Shown: positions 44,631-54,316, counted from the stretch's first letter. The stretch is DNA of 64,000 bases from Jonquetella anthropi DSM 22815 (GCF_000237805.1 NZ_CM001376.1:186001-250000); one strand, 5' to 3'. Notes: generated by a model not told the origin, from the sequence alone. Made by a program: numbers and translations.

Positions 44631-44665
44631 ATGCTCCGGCTTCACAAAATGTGAAGCCGGAGCAT
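44631..44665. terminator. Bidirectional terminator between converging genes
   Basis: A perfect 15-bp stem ATGCTCCGGCTTCAC with an AAAAT loop. A T-rich tail follows on the plus strand and TTTAGTC on the minus strand. It marks the right edge of the low-GC island. Confidence 0.88.
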
Positions 44666-44680
44666 AACTATTATTTTCTC

Positions 44681-44890
44681 CTATTCGCCTCTCAGGAACC
44701 CTTCAGTCCGGCGGGCTTCCCGGTCCAGCTCCAGCTGGATCAGCGCCCACTTCTGTTCTTCGGGGCTGAGTTTCCTGAATTCGGCCCACTCGTCGTCAAC
44801 GATTGGCTCGTCTTCTGCCGGCGGAAGAGGCTCGTCGCGAAGGATCGCCTCTTCATCGTTGGTGCGGTTCCACTGGTCGACGTCTTTCAT
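44681..44890 (-). CDS. Small acidic protein of unknown function (69 residues)
   Basis: Starts MKDVDQWNRTNDEEAILRDE and ends EARRTEGFLRGE. It is strongly acidic in the first half, then a charged helix (RKLSPEEQKWALIQLELDRE). No known motif. AGGAGG lies 6-7 nt before the start (44890), and a promoter with correct spacing lies upstream, which supports a real gene. A longer frame opens upstream but lacks a ribosome site. Confidence 0.65.
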   Translation of the reverse strand: MKDVDQWNRTNDEEAILRDEPLPPAEDEPIVDDEWAEFRKLSPEEQKWALIQLELDREARRTEGFLRGE

Positions 44891-44933
44891 AGAAAGAGCC
44901 TCCTTTCGGCTGCAAAGCGTTCCTTTTGGGTCG

Positions 44934-44995
44934 GCGGGAAGAAAAGCGGCTCTTCTTCCCGCTTTCATTGTAGCGGAGAGAAGAGCCTCTTTCAA
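44934..44995 (-). promoter_or_regulatory. Promoter and 5' hairpin of the small acidic gene
   Basis: On the minus strand TTGAAA (44990-44995), 17 nt, TACAAT (44967-44972). The predicted RNA begins close to a 10-bp perfect hairpin (44934-44962, arm GCGGGAAGAA), which could protect the message or control translation. Confidence 0.6.
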
Positions 44996-45019
44996 GCGCC
45001 GTCCGAAGAGGAGGGGGCG

Positions 45020-46801
45020 TCAGCAGAAGAGGGGCACGAACTCCTGTCGGTCCACGTCGATCATGCCTCGGTCGGAAATTTTTCCGTGGGGTATGACCGG
45101 CAGGGCCAGCGACGTGATTCGCATGACCGGGTTTTTGGTGTTCAGCCCCAGACTGCGAAGGACTTCCTTTTGATGCTCAACGGTTGGAATGAGTTTTTCA
45201 CAGGGCAGCGGCGACAGCAGGCCGAAGATCGGCAGCGGCACGAGTCCGATCAGCTCACCGTCTTTGACGGCGGCATGTCCGCCGCCGCTTTTCATCAGGG
45301 CTTCGACGGCGACGAGGGCGTTTTCCGGCCGGTCGTAGACGACGGCCAAGTTGTGGCTGTCGTGGGTGACCGTCGAGGCGACGGCGCCTTCGCGGATGCC
45401 GAAGTCCTTGACGACGGCGGTGAACTTCGTCCCCGCGCCGTGCCGGTTGAAGACGGCGGCGAATTTCAGGTCAGGCCGTCCCGACAGATCAACGTATCCG
45501 TCGGTCACTTGGACGGTCTCTTCCGTGAGGTCGGTGAGCGACGTGTCAGGCGATTGGTAGCGCAGAACGCGCATTCGGACCTGTTCCCCGGCTCCGGCAG
45601 GGGCTGGAATTTTAAAGTTGTCCAAGCTGGGAGCGGTCAGCCGAACGGTGTTCCGCCCTTCGGCTGGGAAGGTTCGGCGCTGGATCGGCTGGGTCAGGCG
45701 TCCGTTTTCGGCGACAATTCGGCCGTCGACGATCACAAGGCTTGGCCGGGGGTGGGAGATGTCTTCAACTAGCTGGCAGTCCGCGGCCCAGCCAGGAGCT
45801 ACGGCCCCTAGGTTGACGAAGCCCAGTTCTCTGGCCGGGTTGAGGGTCGCGCTCCTGATCGCCTGGACTGGCGACAGTCCAGCCTTCACGGCTCTGGCGA
45901 CGACGTAGTTCATGTGTCCTTGAACGATGAGGTCGTGAGGCTCCCGGTCGTCGGTGCACAGGCTCAGGTCGTCAAGGAACGGGAAATCCTTGACGGCTTC
46001 GACAACGGCTGTCACGTTGGTGGACACCGAGCCTTCTCGGGCGTCGACGTGCATGCCCAGCCGGAGTTTTTCGCGGGCTTCCGCGCCGGTGCGCGACTCG
46101 TGGTCACTTTGAATGCCCGCGGTCAGGTAGGCGTTGAGCCGTCGACCCGATAAGAACGGCGCGTGTCCCTGAAGGAAGACGCCCCGGCGAAGTCCCGCGT
46201 CCAGAATAGCTTCAATTCGCTCGGATCGGTTGATGACGCCGGCGCAGTCCATGACCTCGGCAATGCCTAAGACCCGTTCCATGGAGAGAATAGCTTCTAT
46301 CTCTTCGGCGCCGAAGCTGGCTCCTGCCCCTTCTAGCTCTGGAACGGCGGGCACGCAGGACGGGGCCATGATGTACTGTCGCTGCGGCAAGTCCCGGCTC
46401 GCTTCTACCATGTAAGCGACAGCCTCAAGCCCGCCCACGTTCGCCACTTCGTGCGGGTCGGTGACCAGCGACGTGGTGCCCAGCGGCAAGGTCGTTTCCG
46501 CCATGGTGGGCGGGGTGACCATGCTGCTTTCGATGTGCAGGTGGCTGTCGATGAAGCCGGGGATAAGGTACTGGCCCTGGCCGTCGATGACGCGTTTCCC
46601 TTCGATGGGGAAAGACGTTCCCAGCCTGTCAGGGTCGGCGCTGACGGCGGCGAAAAAACCGTCCAAGATGCCGACGTCGGCCGGGTAAATCTCTCCGGTT
46701 AAGCAGTTGACCAGCTGCACGTGAGCTATAACTAAGTCACAGGGAATGATTCCTCTAGCGGCCTCGGAAAGACGTCGCCTACTTGGCGGTTCAATTCGCA
46801 T
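45020..46801 (-). CDS. ade: Adenine deaminase
   Basis: A 593-residue amidohydrolase converting adenine to hypoxanthine and ammonia. The metal site block is GFIDSHLHIESSMVTPPTMAE near residue 84, followed by TDPHEVANVGG, FLQGHAPFLSG and HESRTGAEA, all as in bacterial Ade. The C-terminal Ade-specific domain is present (THDSHNLAVVY, KSGGGHAAVKDG). It lies 12 nt after the purine permease gene in one operon, making uptake and first step of purine salvage or degradation. Length is normal. Confidence 0.94.
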   Translation of the reverse strand: MRIEPPSRRRLSEAARGIIPCDLVIAHVQLVNCLTGEIYPADVGILDGFFAAVSADPDRLGTSFPIEGKRVIDGQGQYLIPGFIDSHLHIESSMVTPPTMAETTLPLGTTSLVTDPHEVANVGGLEAVAYMVEASRDLPQRQYIMAPSCVPAVPELEGAGASFGAEEIEAILSMERVLGIAEVMDCAGVINRSERIEAILDAGLRRGVFLQGHAPFLSGRRLNAYLTAGIQSDHESRTGAEAREKLRLGMHVDAREGSVSTNVTAVVEAVKDFPFLDDLSLCTDDREPHDLIVQGHMNYVVARAVKAGLSPVQAIRSATLNPARELGFVNLGAVAPGWAADCQLVEDISHPRPSLVIVDGRIVAENGRLTQPIQRRTFPAEGRNTVRLTAPSLDNFKIPAPAGAGEQVRMRVLRYQSPDTSLTDLTEETVQVTDGYVDLSGRPDLKFAAVFNRHGAGTKFTAVVKDFGIREGAVASTVTHDSHNLAVVYDRPENALVAVEALMKSGGGHAAVKDGELIGLVPLPIFGLLSPLPCEKLIPTVEHQKEVLRSLGLNTKNPVMRITSLALPVIPHGKISDRGMIDVDRQEFVPLFC

Positions 46802-46813
46802 AGAAAGTCCTCC

Positions 46814-48112
46814 TTACAGGTTGACGAAGTAGATCACCAGCGGGACGCACAGCACGTACGTGCCCCAATGCACGTCCTTGGGGCGGCCGGCCAGAACTTT
46901 TGTGACCGCGTAGAGCAGAACGCCGGCGCTGATGCCGTTAGCCAAGCTGGCGGTGTAGGCGCTGGTCAGAATGGTCATGAAGGCGGGGAACGCCTCGGTG
47001 AAGTCGTCAAATTCGATGTGTCTCATGCCCGACATCATCAGCAGGCCGATGATGATGAGCGTGGGCGCCGTGGCTTGGGTGGGAATGCACGTGGCCAGCG
47101 GGACGAGGAAGATGGACAGCAGGAAGCATGCCGATGTAGTCAAAGCGGTCAGCCCGGTTCGGCCGCCCGCCTGGACGCCAGCGGCCGACTCGATGAACGT
47201 GGTGATCGTGGTGGAGCCGAACAGGGCTCCCACGACGGTGCCCAGCGAGTCAACCATGAAGGGCCGGAAAATTCCCGGCAGGTTGCCGTTTTCGTCCAGC
47301 AGGCCGGCCTTCTGGGACACGCCGATGACCGTGCCCAGGGTGGAGAAGAAATCGCCGACGAAGAAAGTAAAGATGAACGGGATATAGGCGATCTTCATGG
47401 CGCCTAAAATATCGAGCTTGAAGGCGATCGGTTCAATCGAAGCCGGCGCAGAAAGCAGCGACGAGGGCAGTTTCGTCAGGCCCATCGGAATCCCGATGAT
47501 GGTCGTGATGAGAATGCCCAACAGAATGCCGCCGGGCAGCTTGCGGGCCAAGCAGAAGCTGGTGACGCCAAGGCCGATGACGGCCAGTAACGCCTGCGGG
47601 TTGTGAAGCGAGCCCAGCTTCAGGCCGTTGGCGGTGAAGGTCATGAGCCCGGCGTCCCTCAGTCCCAGATAGGCGACGAAAAAGCCGACGCCGGCGCCGA
47701 TGGCGAACTTGATGGAGCGGGGGACCATTTTAACGACCAGTTCCCGAATGCCAAAGATTGAGAGCAGGACGAACACGACGCCGGAAATGAAGACCATTCC
47801 CATGCCCACCTGCCACGTGACGATGCCGCCTTTAACCAACGTAAAGGCGAAAAACGCATTGCCGCCCATGCCCGGGCCGAGGGAGAACGGCAGGTTGGCG
47901 TAAACGCCCATCAGAGCCGAGAAAATGCAGGCCATCAGCGCGGTGACGACAACGGACGCGCCCTTGTCCATGCCGGCGGCGGCCATCCACGCCGGGTTGA
48001 CAATCAAAATGTAGGCCATGGTCATGAAGGTGGCGAGCCCTGCCACGACTTCCCGCCGTCCAGTGCTGCCCCGTTCAGTGATTTTGAAATACCCGTCAAC
48101 TGCCTGCCACAT
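46814..48112 (-). CDS. NCS2 purine permease (AzgA-like, adenine/hypoxanthine/guanine)
   Basis: A 432-residue inner-membrane carrier with about thirteen helices. AzgA/PbuG family signs are REVVAGLATFMTMAYILIVNP near the N-terminus, GPGMGGNAFFAFTLV near residue 78, FTFFVGDFFSTLGTVIGV near 250 and TTFIESAAGVQAGGRTGLTA near 310. It is the first gene of the ade operon. A likely promoter on the minus strand lies about 70 nt upstream (TTGACT with an AT-rich -10). I looked for a purine riboswitch in the 5' leader and saw none. Confidence 0.92.
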   Translation of the reverse strand: MWQAVDGYFKITERGSTGRREVVAGLATFMTMAYILIVNPAWMAAAGMDKGASVVVTALMACIFSALMGVYANLPFSLGPGMGGNAFFAFTLVKGGIVTWQVGMGMVFISGVVFVLLSIFGIRELVVKMVPRSIKFAIGAGVGFFVAYLGLRDAGLMTFTANGLKLGSLHNPQALLAVIGLGVTSFCLARKLPGGILLGILITTIIGIPMGLTKLPSSLLSAPASIEPIAFKLDILGAMKIAYIPFIFTFFVGDFFSTLGTVIGVSQKAGLLDENGNLPGIFRPFMVDSLGTVVGALFGSTTITTFIESAAGVQAGGRTGLTALTTSACFLLSIFLVPLATCIPTQATAPTLIIIGLLMMSGMRHIEFDDFTEAFPAFMTILTSAYTASLANGISAGVLLYAVTKVLAGRPKDVHWGTYVLCVPLVIYFVNL

Positions 48113-48195
48113 AATTTATCCCCCTTGGAGTGCTTATTATGGATAATATTTTCTTACTGTCGTTTAATTAAGTCAATATATGAGCGGCGGATAAC

Positions 48196-48230
48196 AAAAG
48201 GCGAAGGCCGCAGATTTGCGGCCTTCGCCT
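48196..48230 (-). terminator. Rho-independent terminator of the exported C69 peptidase gene
   Basis: A perfect 13-bp stem AGGCGAAGGCCGC, 6-nt loop, then TTTT reading on the minus strand. Confidence 0.9.
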
Positions 48231-48258
48231 CATGCTGGTTCAAAATGAAGGTGTTCGG

Positions 48259-49866
48259 TTATTGTTTTTTCTGGCGCTCGACGGGACCGAAGCCGATCTG
48301 TTTGTTCCACCAGTCCGGGTACGGGGCTTTTTTCATGTGGGTGGTGCCCAGCGCGTAGGTGCTAAACAGCCGGTCGCCCAAGGCAAGCCACGTCGCGTGC
48401 CAGTCAAGGGCCTGCGCGCAGCCGAAATCGGTGATGACGTCGAGCGCTCCGTCGACATCGCCTTTTTTAATCAGGTCGGCGGCTACCTGCTGCACGGCCG
48501 GGACGAGGTGATACAGCGCGGCGAGCTTAGGATCCCGGACGGCGTGAATTTCCTTCCGCGCGTCCTGATAGCGCATTTCGGCGATGTGCTGAAGCCGAAT
48601 GGCCGCCCACCACGCCGAGTCGGAGCTGTAGTCGGAGTACCGGGTCGAGCCCTTGACCGGGTTCATGATATCCGGCAGGCTCTTCATGGAGGCCCAGAGC
48701 GGCGTCAGGTACGCCGTGTCGGGCGCGCCGTAGCCGAACCACGCAACGCCCTTGATCTGCTCGGGCAGGTCGGCCTTCACTTGGCAGACGTGCACGTACG
48801 TGCAGCGGTGCATGTTAATGCTCCGTTCCCACGTCGCTTTCGGGTCCGATTCGCTGCTGTTGGCGTAGCGGAGCGGGTCGCCCCACGGGCCGGCCGCCGG
48901 GCCTTTGCTCAGGTCGTACGGCGTGCCCTCGTACCAGTCGGAGCTGATGCGCAGGACGTCGGCGACGGAAATTTTCTTGTCCGGCTTGACGGACATGGGC
49001 TGAACTTCGTCGTCGGCGCCGCCTTTGTAGGTCTGAGGGGCCAGCAGCGACAAGGCGCGCCACTCCCGTCTCATCGAGTAGAGGCCGATGTTGGGGGCGA
49101 ATACGTCAGCCGGGCTGAAATCCTTTTCGTTCGCGTCTTTCTTGGAGATAAAGCCCTGCTCAACCGCGTAGCTGATGATATCGGGCGCGGCCATGACGTT
49201 GTCCTTGTCGGTCAGGTCCAAGTGGCGCAGCCGGGCGCGGTTGGCCGCGACGAACACCTGATCGTCCGGAAGCCGCCACGCGGCCCACATCTTGTTGCCG
49301 TAGAACTCGATAATCCAAACTTCGTTCCCGTCGGTGATCGGCATGGTCTCGCCGGAGTCGCCCCAGCCGTACTGGCTGACGAGATCTCCCATGACCTTAA
49401 CTGCCTCGCGGGCGGTTGCGCACCGCTCCAAGGCGACGTCTTGGACCACAAAGGCGTCCATCGGGCCGAACGTATTGGTGTTCATCACGGCGCAGACTTT
49501 TTTGCTCCGCTCGTCGGTCTCGTCGGGCCAGAAGGTGGATTCGCTCATGGCTAATCCTTTTTCGTTGATGAACGAGTAGTTGGCGGCCAAATAGCGGAAC
49601 GTGTGAGGAACCTGCGGGATCCTGAACACCGGCTGAGCGCCCGGCGTGCCGTGGCGGCCCATGATGACGTCCCGCTGAGAGTCCTTCGGCCAGTCGGCTG
49701 CCGGCACGATGTAGGTCGCAAACGTGTCGCCGTACGAGTCGCAGGTGTGGCTGACCATCGCGCTGCCGTCAACGGAGGCGTTTTTGCCCACGCCCAGCAC
49801 GGTGCACCCGAAGGCGCTGGCTGTCATGGCTGTCAGAAGTATTCCTGCTGCAAGGAATTTCTTCAT
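48259..49866 (-). CDS. Exported C69 family dipeptidase
   Basis: A 535-residue peptidase. The signal peptide MKKFLAAGILLTAMTASAFG is followed by C21-TVLGVGKNASVDGSAM, so signal cleavage exposes the catalytic Cys. Other family blocks are SHTCDSYGDTFATYIVP, ALERCATAREAVKVMGDLVSQYGWG and VWIIEFYGNKMWAAWRLPDDQVFVAANRARL. Length is that of the larger C69 dipeptidases. Start 49866 was chosen because GGGAGAG lies 9 nt ahead; an 18-residue extension is possible but breaks the signal peptide. It likely feeds dipeptides or amino acids from the periplasm to the cell's peptide carriers. Confidence 0.92.
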   Translation of the reverse strand: MKKFLAAGILLTAMTASAFGCTVLGVGKNASVDGSAMVSHTCDSYGDTFATYIVPAADWPKDSQRDVIMGRHGTPGAQPVFRIPQVPHTFRYLAANYSFINEKGLAMSESTFWPDETDERSKKVCAVMNTNTFGPMDAFVVQDVALERCATAREAVKVMGDLVSQYGWGDSGETMPITDGNEVWIIEFYGNKMWAAWRLPDDQVFVAANRARLRHLDLTDKDNVMAAPDIISYAVEQGFISKKDANEKDFSPADVFAPNIGLYSMRREWRALSLLAPQTYKGGADDEVQPMSVKPDKKISVADVLRISSDWYEGTPYDLSKGPAAGPWGDPLRYANSSESDPKATWERSINMHRCTYVHVCQVKADLPEQIKGVAWFGYGAPDTAYLTPLWASMKSLPDIMNPVKGSTRYSDYSSDSAWWAAIRLQHIAEMRYQDARKEIHAVRDPKLAALYHLVPAVQQVAADLIKKGDVDGALDVITDFGCAQALDWHATWLALGDRLFSTYALGTTHMKKAPYPDWWNKQIGFGPVERQKKQ

Positions 49867-49997
49867 AAACGAATCTCTCCCTTCGTGAAATATGTCCGAT
49901 TTGCCTCTCGGACCATCCAATTTATTATCCTCTTCTCAGTAAAAAAGCAAAGAGGCTCAATATTGGCGAATTATTTAGTCTTTATGAGGCAGAAACG

Positions 49998-50039
49998 AAA
50001 AACTCCGGCTTCTGAGTTAGGTCAGAAGCCGGAGTTTTT
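49998..50039. terminator. Bidirectional terminator downstream of clpB
   Basis: An 18-bp stem AAAAACTCCGGCTTCTGA with a GTTAGG loop; the A and T runs at its two ends make it work on either strand. It ends clpB on the minus strand. Confidence 0.9.
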
Positions 50040-50047
50040 TGAAGGGC

Positions 50048-52654
50048 TCAGTTCTTTTCGGTCCGCAGCGTCAGCTCGTCGCCTGAGGCGTCCACCACCA
50101 GAGCGGCGTTCTCCGCCGGGCCGTTGGCGATCAGGTAGCGGGCCACGAGAGTTTCCAAGTTGTGGCTGATGTACCGTTTCAGCGGCCGAGCGCCATACGA
50201 CGGCTCGTAGCTCTGCCGAATGATCAGGTCGAGAGCCTCATCGGTGACCCGCAGGACGGTCGATTGGCCTGCCAGCCGGTCGGTGAGCCCCCGAAGGAGC
50301 AGAACCGCGATCTGGCGCAAGTTCTCCCGGCTGAGCGGCGAGAAGATGACCGTGTCGTCGATCCGGTTCAAGAACTCGGGCCGGAAGTGCCCCTTGAGCT
50401 GGGCCATGACTTGGTCGCGGACCGGCTGGGGAATTTCCCCGCCGTCGGTGACGCCGTCGAGAAGCATTTGGCTGCCGATGTTGCTCGTCATGATGATGAC
50501 GGTGTTTTTAAAGTCCACCGTCCGGCCGTGGCTGTCGGTGACCCTCCCGTCGTCCAGAATCTGCAGCAGCACGTTGAACACGTCCGGGTGAGCCTTTTCG
50601 ATTTCGTCAAACAGCAGGACGCAGTAGGGCTTGCGGCGAATCGCCTCGGTGAGCTGGCCGCCCTCGTCGTAGCCCACGTATCCGGGAGGCGCTCCCAACA
50701 GCCGGGAGACCGAATACTTTTCCATGTACTCGGACATGTCGATCCGCACCATGTTGTTCTCCGAGTCGAACAGCGTGCGGGCCAACACGCGGGCCAGTTC
50801 GGTTTTGCCGACGCCCGTGGGGCCGAGGAAGATGAACGAGCCGATCGGCCGCTTGGGATCCCGAATGCCCGCCCGGGCGCGCAGGACCGCGTCGGCGACC
50901 AGCTGGACGGCCTGATCCTGGCCGATGACGCCTTTGTGCAGTTCGTCGTCTAGGTGGAGCAGCTTGTCCCGCTCGCTCTGAACCAGTTTAGTCACGGGAA
51001 TGCCGGTCCAGTCGCTGACGATTCGGGCGATTTCGTCCTCGGTGACCGACTCGCGCAGCAGCGACTCGCCGCCGGAGGCCTCCTTGAGGGCCTTTTCCTT
51101 TTTCGCCAGCTCTTCCGTCAGCTTGGGCAGCTCGCCGTGGCGCAGTTCGGCCATGCGTTCCAAGTCGTAAGCCCGCTCGGCTTTTTCCAGTTCGACCTTG
51201 GCGGCTTCGATTCGCTCGCGCAGGGCCTGCACGTCGGTCAGCCGCGATTTCTCCGACTCGTAGCGGGCGGTCAGCTCGTTCTGCTGTTCCCGCGCGTCGG
51301 CCAGTTCCTTTTGGAGCTCGGCCAAGCGTCTGGCGCTCGCGTCGTCGCGCTCTTTCTTGAGGGCCGCCTCTTCGATTTCCAGTCGGACGACCCGCCGGGA
51401 GACCGCGTCGAGCTCGGACGGTCGGGAGTTGATTTCCGTCTTGACCATGGCGCAGGCCTCGTCTACCAAGTCGATGGCCTTGTCGGGCAGGAACCGATCG
51501 GAGATGTACCGGTCGGACAGGGTGACCGCCGCCACGATGGCGCTGTCGGCGATTCGCACGCCGTGAAAGACTTGGAACCGGTCTTTCAGGCCCCGAAGAA
51601 TGGAGATGGCGTCCTCAGGCGTCGGCGGCTCAACGCGCACCGGCTGGAACCGGCGCTCCAGCGCCGCGTCCTTTTCGATGTGGAGCCGGTACTCGTCCAG
51701 CGTGGTGGCTCCAATGCAGTGAAGCTCGCCCCGGGCCAGCATCGGCTTGAGCAGGTTGCCCGCGTCCATCGAGCCTTCGGTCTTGCCGGCTCCGACGATG
51801 GTGTGCAGCTCGTCGATGAAGAGGATAATCTGCCCTTCTGCCGCCTTGACTTCGCTGATGACCGCCTTGAGCCGCTCTTCAAACTCGCCCCGGTACTTGG
51901 CTCCGGCGATTAACGACCCCATGTCGAGCGCGAAGATCGTCCGGTTTTTCAGCCCTTCCGGCACGTCGCCCCGGACGATTCGGGCGGCCAGCCCTTCGAC
52001 GATGGCCGTCTTGCCGACGCCCGGTTCGCCGATCAGCACCGGGTTGTTCTTCGACTTGCGGCTCAGAATTTGAATGACCCGCAGGATTTCCGCGTCCCGG
52101 CCGATCACCGGGTCCAGCTTGCCGTCCCGGGCAGCGGCGACTAAGTCGGTGCCGTATTTCTTCAGCGCTTCGTAGGTCTCTTCCGGGTTAGCGCTCTGGA
52201 CGCGCGTCGCGCCCCGAACGCCCGTGAGGGCCTTGAGGAACCCTTCCTTTGTCAGCCCGGCGGCGGCTAACGCCTGGCCGGTCGGGGACGTGGGGAAGTC
52301 GAACAGCGCCAAAAACAGGTGTTCAACCGAGACGTACTCGTCCTTCATCGACTGGGCGCACTTTTCAGCGTTCAGCAGAAGCTGGGACAGGTCGGTGCTC
52401 AGGTAAATTTTTTCGATGTCGTAGCCGCCCGTTATCTTGGGCCGCTTGGCCAGGAGCTCTTCCAGCCGCGCCGGCAGCGCGCGGACGTCCGCCCCGCACT
52501 TGTCCAGCAGGCTTGGAGTCAGGCCGTCTTTGGCGCCGACCAGCGCCAGCGCCAAGTGCTCCAGCCCTACTTGCTGGTGCCCGTGGGTGACGGCGATGTT
52601 CTGCGCCTCCGCCAAGGCCTCCTGCGATTTTTGTGTCAGTTTGTTCAGATCCAT
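50048..52654 (-). CDS. clpB: ATP-dependent disaggregase ClpB
   Basis: An 868-residue Hsp100 chaperone that threads aggregated proteins with DnaK. Domains in order: Clp N-domain (1-145), AAA+ D1 with Walker [14 protein letters not shown] and [12 protein letters not shown], a coiled-coil M-domain (about 410-520) and AAA+ D2 with [15 protein letters not shown] and [13 protein letters not shown]. The presence of the M-domain and lack of a ClpP-binding loop mark ClpB rather than ClpA/C. AAGGAGG precedes the ATG. A consensus-like promoter lies 44 nt upstream. Confidence 0.97.
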   Translation of the reverse strand: MDLNKLTQKSQEALAEAQNIAVTHGHQQVGLEHLALALVGAKDGLTPSLLDKCGADVRALPARLEELLAKRPKITGGYDIEKIYLSTDLSQLLLNAEKCAQSMKDEYVSVEHLFLALFDFPTSPTGQALAAAGLTKEGFLKALTGVRGATRVQSANPEETYEALKKYGTDLVAAARDGKLDPVIGRDAEILRVIQILSRKSKNNPVLIGEPGVGKTAIVEGLAARIVRGDVPEGLKNRTIFALDMGSLIAGAKYRGEFEERLKAVISEVKAAEGQIILFIDELHTIVGAGKTEGSMDAGNLLKPMLARGELHCIGATTLDEYRLHIEKDAALERRFQPVRVEPPTPEDAISILRGLKDRFQVFHGVRIADSAIVAAVTLSDRYISDRFLPDKAIDLVDEACAMVKTEINSRPSELDAVSRRVVRLEIEEAALKKERDDASARRLAELQKELADAREQQNELTARYESEKSRLTDVQALRERIEAAKVELEKAERAYDLERMAELRHGELPKLTEELAKKEKALKEASGGESLLRESVTEDEIARIVSDWTGIPVTKLVQSERDKLLHLDDELHKGVIGQDQAVQLVADAVLRARAGIRDPKRPIGSFIFLGPTGVGKTELARVLARTLFDSENNMVRIDMSEYMEKYSVSRLLGAPPGYVGYDEGGQLTEAIRRKPYCVLLFDEIEKAHPDVFNVLLQILDDGRVTDSHGRTVDFKNTVIIMTSNIGSQMLLDGVTDGGEIPQPVRDQVMAQLKGHFRPEFLNRIDDTVIFSPLSRENLRQIAVLLLRGLTDRLAGQSTVLRVTDEALDLIIRQSYEPSYGARPLKRYISHNLETLVARYLIANGPAENAALVVDASGDELTLRTEKN

Positions 52655-52697
52655 AGCTCACGCCTCCTTGTGGCGCTCATTTCTCTTGCCTGACCGA

Positions 52698-52726
52698 ATT
52701 ATATAAGGTCAGTATTAGTCAGTCAA
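52698..52726 (-). promoter_or_regulatory. clpB promoter with repeated GTCAGT boxes
   Basis: On the minus strand TTGACT (52721-52726), 17 nt, TATAAT (52698-52703). Read on the plus strand the spacer holds GGTCAGT, three bases, AGTCAGT (52707-52723), a direct heptad repeat reminiscent of CtsR operators. No CIRCE element was seen. Confidence 0.7.
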
Positions 52727-52769
52727 TGAGGATTTTGCTTTTTGGGCAATTTTGACGAGCCGAGGCCAC

Positions 52770-52799
52770 AAAAAAGCGGAGCCTCGCTGTCGAGGCTCC
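52770..52799 (-). terminator. Rho-independent terminator of cysS
   Basis: A perfect 9-bp stem GGAGCCTCG with an ACAG loop (minus-strand reading), then GCTTTTTT. Confidence 0.9.
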
Positions 52800-52813
52800 A
52801 CCGAAGGGGCGCG

Positions 52814-54217
52814 TTAGATTTTCCGTTTCCACTTGGTGCCCTGCGGGGTGTCTTCGAGGACGATGCCGCGGGCGGCCAGCTCGTCGCGGAGCCGGTCACT
52901 TTCGGCAAAGTTCTTGGCCTTTCGGGCGGCGTTGCGCTGTTCGACCAGCGCGTCGATTTCCGCGTCGCCGTCGGTCTCATGCGATAGGCCGAGCAGGCCC
53001 ATGACCTCTTCGATGTCCCGGAAGAACTTTTCGGCGTCGTCAAGCCCTTTGCCGGAGAGGGCGCCGGAGGATTTGAGGTGCGTGTTGACCGCCTTGACGA
53101 CCTCGAAGACGGCGCCCAGCGCGCCGGCGGTGTTGAAGTCGTCGTCCATGGCCTCTTCAAAGTCCTCCCGGCCCTGACGGACTGCTTCGCTCAGGCTGGC
53201 GTCGTCGTACGAAAGGTCTCGGCGGCTCTTGGCAAACTGAAGGTCTGACCAGCAGTTGCGGAGCCGTTCGACCATCGCGCCGGCCTGTTCGAGCCCTTCG
53301 GGCGAGAAGTTGACCGGCGAGCGGTAGTGAGCGCTCAGCATGAACGCGCGGATAGCCAGCGGCGAATAGTGTTTGCGGGCTTCGCGGGCCGTGAGGAAGT
53401 TGCCCAGCGACTTGGACATTTTCTCCTTGTCGATGAGAATGTACTCGTTATGAAGCCAGAAGTTGACGAACGGCTTGCCGGTCGCCGCTTCGGCTTGGGC
53501 GATTTCGTTCTCGTGGTGGGGGAAGGTCAGGTCGACGCCGCCGGAGTGAATATCGATGGTATCGCCCAACAGGGCGGTTGACATGACGCTGCACTCGATG
53601 TGCCAGCCCGGCCGGCCCTTTCCCCACGGGCTGTCCCACGCGGGCTCGCCGGGCTTTTGGGGCTTCCACAGGACGAAGTCCAGAGGGCACTTTTTCGCGT
53701 CGTCAACCTCAATGCGGGCGCCCGCCAAAAGCTCGTCCATGTTCTGTTTGGAAAGCCGGCCGTACTGGGGGAAGCTCTTCACGTCAAAGTAAACGGTGCC
53801 GCCCACCGCGTAGGCGTGTCCCCGGTCTATCAGCTTTTGAACGAGCTGGATGATTTGTGGCATGTACTCGGTCGCGCGGGGGTTGTAGCTCGCCCGTTTG
53901 ATGCCCAACGCGTCGGCGTCCTCGTAGTAGTCGGCGATGGTCTTCTCGGCCAGTTGGGCGACGGTAATGCCGTCCCGGTTGGCCCGGTCGATCATCTTGT
54001 CGTCGATGTCGGTGAAGTTCTGGACGAAGGTCACCTGATATCCCTTGTACTCGAGATACCGGCGAAGCACGTCAAACACGATGAACGGACGGGCGTTGCC
54101 AATGTGAAAGTAGTCGTACACCGTTGGGCCGCAGCTGTAGAAGCTGACTTTTCCGTCGGCCAGCGGCACGAACAGCTCTTTATTGCGGGTCAGGTCGTTG
54201 TACAATGAAAGGGCCAT
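52814..54217 (-). CDS. cysS: Cysteinyl-tRNA synthetase
   Basis: A 467-residue class I synthetase charging tRNA-Cys. It shows the zinc/Cys pocket start YSCGPTVYDYFHIGNARPF (HIGH motif as HIGN), NFTDIDDKMIDRA, GRPGWHIECSVMS and the KMSKS loop EKMSKSLGNFLT. The C-terminal anticodon-binding region is of normal length. GGAGGA precedes the ATG. It is divergent from uvrC with a 99-nt gap; ATTATA at 54259-54264 may be its -10 read on the minus strand. Confidence 0.97.
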   Translation of the reverse strand: MALSLYNDLTRNKELFVPLADGKVSFYSCGPTVYDYFHIGNARPFIVFDVLRRYLEYKGYQVTFVQNFTDIDDKMIDRANRDGITVAQLAEKTIADYYEDADALGIKRASYNPRATEYMPQIIQLVQKLIDRGHAYAVGGTVYFDVKSFPQYGRLSKQNMDELLAGARIEVDDAKKCPLDFVLWKPQKPGEPAWDSPWGKGRPGWHIECSVMSTALLGDTIDIHSGGVDLTFPHHENEIAQAEAATGKPFVNFWLHNEYILIDKEKMSKSLGNFLTAREARKHYSPLAIRAFMLSAHYRSPVNFSPEGLEQAGAMVERLRNCWSDLQFAKSRRDLSYDDASLSEAVRQGREDFEEAMDDDFNTAGALGAVFEVVKAVNTHLKSSGALSGKGLDDAEKFFRDIEEVMGLLGLSHETDGDAEIDALVEQRNAARKAKNFAESDRLRDELAARGIVLEDTPQGTKWKRKI

Positions 54218-54316
54218 TTGAGCATCCTCCGTTCTTTCTGCTTTGAAGCGTTTAGATTATTATACTATCATCATATTCGCCGATTCGCCTCTTTGAACTC
54301 GGCGAGGGAGATTTTC

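Noticed and set aside
44651-45772. Plus-strand open frame opposite adenine deaminase
   Set aside because: Antisense to ade with no recognisable features.
48113-48258. Purine riboswitch before the purine permease
   Set aside because: No conserved three-way junction or loop sequences seen.
48232-49554. Plus-strand open frame opposite the exported C69 peptidase
   Set aside because: Low-complexity Val/Arg-rich translation and no ribosome site.
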